A stretch of DNA of 64,000 bases from Lamellibrachia satsuma (Eukaryota > Annelida > Polychaeta > Sabellida > Siboglinidae): NCBI GenBank assembly GCA_033239005.1, contig BSQZ01000094.1:1152122-1216121 (forward strand), read 5' to 3'. A model generated the notes under the pieces. The model worked only from the letters and a program-made list of their open reading frames with translations, did no database searches and was not told where the DNA came from. How positions within the stretch are numbered: the stretch's first letter is position 1; the number at the start of each line of letters is the position of its first letter. The position numbers and the translations under genes are program-made. Positions 59,000-64,000 of the stretch are shown here, one piece after another.

Positions 59000-59860
59000 T
59001 TTAGGAATGGATGAACCTATAATTGATTGATGTATGGAAGAACATTGAGTGCATTGAGGAACGGATGAACCTAGAATGGATTGAGGAATGGATGAGCCTA
59101 AAATGGATTGAGGAATGGATGCACCTAGAATGGATTGAGGAATGGATGAGCCTAAAATGGATTGAGGAACGGATGAACCTAGAATGGATTGAGGAATGGA
59201 TGAGCCTAAAATGGATTGAGGAATGGATGCACTTAGAATGGATTGAGGAATGGATGAGCCTTGAATGGATTGAGGAATGGATGCACTTAGAATGCATTGA
59301 GGAATGGATGAACCTAGAGTTGATTAAGGAATGGATGAGCCTAAAATGGATTGAGGAATGGGTGCACATAGAATGCATTAAGGAATAAATGAAACTAGAA
59401 TGGATTAAGGAATTGGTGAACTTAGAACGGATTGAGAAATGGATTAATTCTAGAATGGGTTGAATAATGAATTCAGCAATGGGTGAACCTGGAATGGATT
59501 GAGGAATGGATGAACCTAGAATGGATTGAGGAATGGATGAACCTAGAATGGATTGAGGTATGGACGAACCTAAACTGGATTGGGGATGGATGCACCTAGA
59601 ATTGGAATGGGTTGAATAATGGATTGATTAATGGATGAACCTAGATTGTATTGAGGAATGGATGACCTAGAATGGATTGGGAATGGATGAACCTAGAGTG
59701 GATTGAGGAATGGATGACCTAGAATGGATTGGGGAATGGATGCACCTAGAATGGATTGAGGAATGAATTAATTCTAGAATGGGTTGACTAATGGATTTAG
59801 TAATTGGTGAGCCTAGAATGGATTGAGGACTATATGAATAGATTCAGGCTTGGATAAACA
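59000..59860. repeat. 27-bp minisatellite
   Basis: About 30 units of GAGGAATGGATGAACCTAGA followed by ATGGATT, regular to about 59400 and then increasingly degenerate. The period is divisible by three, so long frames appear on both strands (WIEEWMSLK on +, RLIHSSIHS on -). They are by-products. Confidence 0.95.
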
Positions 59861-60768
59861 AGGAATAGATTGAGGCAGGAATGACCAGGGATAACATTTA
59901 GAGTAACTTTTGGATTCATTAGGAATGCTGTTCTTGTGACATTGACATGTGACATTGACATGTGTTATGTTTTGGAGAAAGAAATAGATGTCGTTTTGTA
60001 TTAGAACATAGGTGTCAACACGCCAAGATATACAACACATTGTTTCTGAAAATCAGGTCTGTATAAATTTGTAGAATATGGTTTTGGTAATGAGCAGATG
60101 TGTGCACGTCTACAGTAAAAAAGTCTGCTGGTAGTTCCAGCCAGGGGGGGAGAGGTGTGGGAAGCTGTAAGCACGCTAAATGGAATGGTTCTCTTGTGGG
60201 TAGTCGACATAAATGTTTGATGCGTATGTTGTAATCACCTGACAGGAGCCGTGCTGCCACCTGCTGTGAATTGTTGCACCTCCGCAGCGCTGTCGCTGCT
60301 GAATGATGCCACACGATAAACTGTAGCTACAAGGTGGCATGTTGCTGTAATTTTTAATGCTCGCAGAGATTGAAATTAATATTGCGTTTTGCATTTGAAT
60401 TAAGAATGGTCGACGTACAATTGCTGTAATGTTCACTATGCTTTTACGACTCTAAACAACCCGTTAGGACTCATTTACGTGAGATGTTTCTGGCTGTTTA
60501 TCAGCATTTGTTCCACAAATGTATTTTTTCTGGTTTATTATGCTGATCTAACATTGCATTTTGAAGTATGTTTATGAATTTTTTATTTGTCCGTTTAGTA
60601 AGGTTTTTTATTGATTAATTAATTTAATTAATTTAATGTTGAATGTGATAGTTCCTCTTTCCAGATACTTTCTTGATGTTCAGCACTCTAGAAATACATA
60701 AAATTATTATTATTAAATTGGAATATATAAATGTTAATTGCATATAATTATATATATACATATATATA

Positions 60769-61003
<235 letters not shown>

Positions 61004-61352
61004 TATCACAAATTCTGATTTCTTATTGGCATAATAGAGGAGTTTATCTTTCTTTCAAGTTAACTAATGAAAAAAATTATTGTCCTGATGCTTTTAATCA
61101 AAGCATCTTTGTCTCTAATAACTTAACAGTATACAGTGAGAAAGTTTCAATATATTCTATGATATAGGACAGCTTGTAGATTAAAGGATGGCAGAATAGT
61201 AGTGTGGTAATGATGAATGCAAAACATTCATATGTCAAGGAACACTACATCTCTAGATGTAGTGTTTCTACATTCAGGCCCTGTTGATCTGTGATAATAA
61301 GTTTGGTCAAAACCTGTCAGACTTTCTTACGACAAAATCATAACCGCCTCCG

Positions 61353-61580
61353 TCACAGCGATTCCTGACATTTTCCATTATTAACTTCCCAGGGAAGACA
61401 GTCCAGGCATCTCTTGTGGTTTGCGTCAAATCCTACGAGAAAGTTTCCCTCAGTGGGTCGCAGTATAAAAACAGGATTTCCGAGAAAAAAACATGCCCAA
61501 CTTTGATCCTCGCTAGCAGCATTGACACCGAGATCCATGCTGATGAGATTCTTCACAGCGGAAAGCAGCGAATGTGACAC
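61353..61580 (-). other. Unrecognised 75-aa open frame
   Basis: The - strand frame contains SMDLGVNAASEDQSWACFFL and GNPVFILRPTEGNFLVGFDA, with a composition more protein-like than most chance frames here. It has no recognised family, no clear splice sites, and lies antisense within or beyond the RCC1 gene. Probably a transposon fragment or chance. Confidence 0.2.
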
Positions 61581-61959
61581 GGAATAAATCCCTTGACCGA
61601 AGTGCCACGCATACTATGCTGTGCTGGCAATCAAAATGTTAAATACGCAGATTACTGCAAGCATAACTTCTGTCAGAATCGAGTGATTCAGTGGCCCCAC
61701 AGGACAGATAAGGGCAGCGGCCTCTCTCAGGGCAGGTTTAGCAACGCAAAAACACAACTACTAATACATAAATAATAAATCACAGCCGTGCGTGGAGCTG
61801 CCTCATATTGGGACAGGGTTTATGCCAGGATGTCGCCGTCTTTCATCACACGCAAAACCAAAGTTGGTCTGGTGAAATAGGTTTGTTCAATACACTGATG
61901 ATATGTTGAATGTTGTAGCACTTGTTATTATATAAAAATTACAGTTGTTACTGGCCAGT

Positions 61960-62720
61960 CTTTGTTTGATCCCTGGCCAATCTAAATTGGTCCATGTCCA
62001 ATCTACGGTCTATCTGTGGTCAACCCAGGGTTCATCTGTGGCCAGTACATTTATCTGTGATCAGTCCAAGGCTGATACATGACCAATTCAGGGTTGATCG
62101 ATGACCAATCTATGTTTAATCCATGGCCAATCTATGATTGATCCATGGCCAATCTATTGTTGATCCTTGACCATTCCACTGTTGATCCATGCCCTATCCA
62201 CAGTTGATCAATGGCCAATTCACTATTGATCCATGGTCAGTCCACAGTTGATCCATGGCCCATTCACAGTTGATACATTGCCAATTCACAGTTGATCGAT
62301 TGCCAATGTCTACTTGATCCATGGCCAATTCAAAATTGATCCTTGACCAATCCAGTGTTGATCCATGACCAATCTACTGTTGATCAATGGTCAATCCATT
62401 GTTGATCCATTGCCAGTCCACAATTGATCTATGAACAGTCCACAATTGATCCATGACCAATCTACAGTTGATCCATGAATAATCCACAATTGATCTATGG
62501 CCAATCCACTGTTGATCCATGGCCAATCAACAGTTAATCCATGTCCAATACACAATTGATCCATGGTAAAATTATGGTTGATCTATGGCCAATCCACAAT
62601 AACTATTGATCCATTGCCAACCCACAGTTGATCCATGGCCAATCCACAAATGATCCATGACCAATCAACAATTGATCCATGGCAAATCCATGGATGATCC
62701 ATGGCCTGTTCACAGTTGGA
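61960..62720. repeat. 22-bp minisatellite
   Basis: Roughly 34 units of TTGATCCATGGCCAATCCAC plus AG, each unit varying at several positions. The high divergence between units points to an old array. Confidence 0.93.
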
Positions 62721-63414
62721 TATTATATATGCTAAATTTTACTTTTTTTTAAATGATTCTAAAATTAAACAAGTGAAAAAAAATGATTGCAGAGCCAGAT
62801 TTATGTCAGAACATCAGCATTACAGCAGGCGTATTTCTACAAATTCTTTAATAATTACATCTGACATGACATTTTTAAAATTACCACTCTCCCATTGCTG
62901 ATAACAGCAACAAGCATTGAGTAAAAAAACACTACGCCAAGACATCTTCCACTACACCGCCTCCATATTACACATCAGTGCTGATGTCTTCATGAATGAA
63001 TAACTCCACAGCATTATTCATAAAAGTAGTAGGTCCGTCAGATCAATCCTATGGTAAAACTCATAGTTGTATGAGGAATTATTTACGAGTATCGTAGTGT
63101 GGTTGATGTAATCCGCTCACAGTGTACAATACGCTGAACATGGCATCATTGAGATGCTTCTAGTTTCAGCTTCAAGTTTCAGTCGCTTGTCACCATGTTT
63201 TAATTGAGTCTTGACAGTGATGGAAATGATACACGTGTATTTCCCATTCAACAGACATTACGTTTGCATGGTTATTGAGTGTTTGATATCTTTACGTAGT
63301 AGATATCATGCAGCATCTATATGGGTGGACCAAATTGGTGTCTACATGTTTGCCAGAGCCATTGACCTCACATGTGCATTTTGTATTTAGGTAAATCGAA
63401 TTGTTGTTGTCTAT

Positions 63415-63690
63415 TGGGTGCGGTAACACAGTGGTTAAGATGTCAATTAAGAGACCATGGTTCACATCCACTAGCTCTTATTTCGAAGCGTGGACAATTT
63501 TGTTCATTCCACATTTAGCTGTATAAATGGTTACCTGGTGAATATATGTCAACAAGTACTCTTTTTGTAGTAATTGCAGCATAGCTGAATGCTTCCCAAG
63601 TGAGGTGGTCTTGGAAGGTGGGGGAGTGAAGTGTAAACATTTTGAGCAGCAATCCTGTAGACTGTCTACTGCGCAGTATAAATTAGCTTT
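63415..63690 (+). mobile_element. tRNA-headed SINE, family S, copy 2
   Basis: Head CGGTAACACAGTGGTTAAG (box A-like, about 63421-63440), then a good box B GGTTCACATCC (63459-63469). The body is shared with 24685-24945 read on the other strand: AGTAATTGCAGCATAGCTGA, ATGCTTCCCA, GGGAGTGAAGTGTAAA. Together the two copies define the family. Confidence 0.75.
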
Positions 63691-64000
63691 TCTTTTTACG
63701 CTACAATTTTCTACGTTAGCCACCTTGAGCTTGCATAGCGGGCCAAGTCAAAGGGGATTCAATTTGTGGTTACATTAAATGCACTTTAGGGTAATTCAGA
63801 AATGAAATCAGACAGCAATGTTCTCGACCCCTTTAAGTGAAGCAGTTTTAGAAAATTAGTATAGCATAATATAATAAAGTGAAAAAATAGCAAAATACAC
63901 CAATGTCTCTGCAACGATGCAAACCATGACATGCATGTGAATTGCATGTGAATTGCAGTTAATTAACAGTTGATATGCATTCATTTTGATAGCATTTTTT

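Noticed and set aside
59001..59388. WIEEWMSLK / RLIHSSIHS repeat proteins
   Set aside because: 27-bp minisatellite, open on both strands; intronic position.

Overview
This is nuclear DNA from an animal. It is AT-rich, genes are sparse and split by GT-AG introns, and most of the length is transposable-element debris and tandem repeats. The mixture of CR1/L2-like LINEs, a Penelope-like element with a GIY-YIG end, hAT elements, tRNA-headed SINEs and very long (TA)n tracts suggests a marine invertebrate, perhaps a mollusc or another lophotrochozoan. That placement is inference. No prokaryotic operon, CRISPR array or canonical tRNA/rRNA gene was seen.

Three host genes can be supported. (1) A PEX11-family peroxisomal membrane protein on the + strand, three exons at 7789-7853, 8963-9078 and 9678-10249, with phases that join into a 250-residue protein. 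(2) MRPL54 (mitochondrial large-subunit protein mL54) on the - strand, two exons at 17361-17244 and 12932-12601, 149 residues, whose intron of about 4.3 kb holds dead transposons. PEX11 and MRPL54 point tail to tail. (3) The N-terminal part of an RCC1-repeat (beta-propeller) protein on the + strand, exons at 43153-43472, 51545-51587, 53576-53780 and 58740-58849, running off the right edge of the window.

Layout: 0.4-3.9 kb, an almost intact LINE whose single long ORF is cut by one TGA. 3.9-6.6 kb, a SINE, perfect palindromes and short inverted-repeat elements. 7.7-10.3 kb, PEX11. 10.5-12.4 kb, repeats. 12.6-17.4 kb, MRPL54. 18.4-20.4 kb, a hAT element with transposase remains. 20.7-24.9 kb, a minisatellite and old LINE/SINE tails. 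25.5-30.2 kb, a nested structure: a Penelope-like element split by a LINE, whose reverse-transcriptase gene has grown a 59-bp minisatellite, which was then hit by a hAT deletion derivative with a perfect 8-bp target duplication. 30-36 kb, AT-rich DNA with microsatellites and a MITE. 36.5-38.1 kb, a decayed CR1-type LINE on the - strand. 38-43 kb, small inverted-repeat elements. 43-64 kb, the RCC1 gene with introns full of minisatellites (45, 43, 27 and 22 bp periods) and (TA)n.

No undescribed multi-gene system was found. The most original observations are the minisatellite born inside a LINE coding region, the multi-layer nesting around it, perfect palindromes that all have a one-base centre, and a possible transposon-borne NRF1-like site upstream of MRPL54. 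All family names come from recognising motifs by eye; no database search was run.
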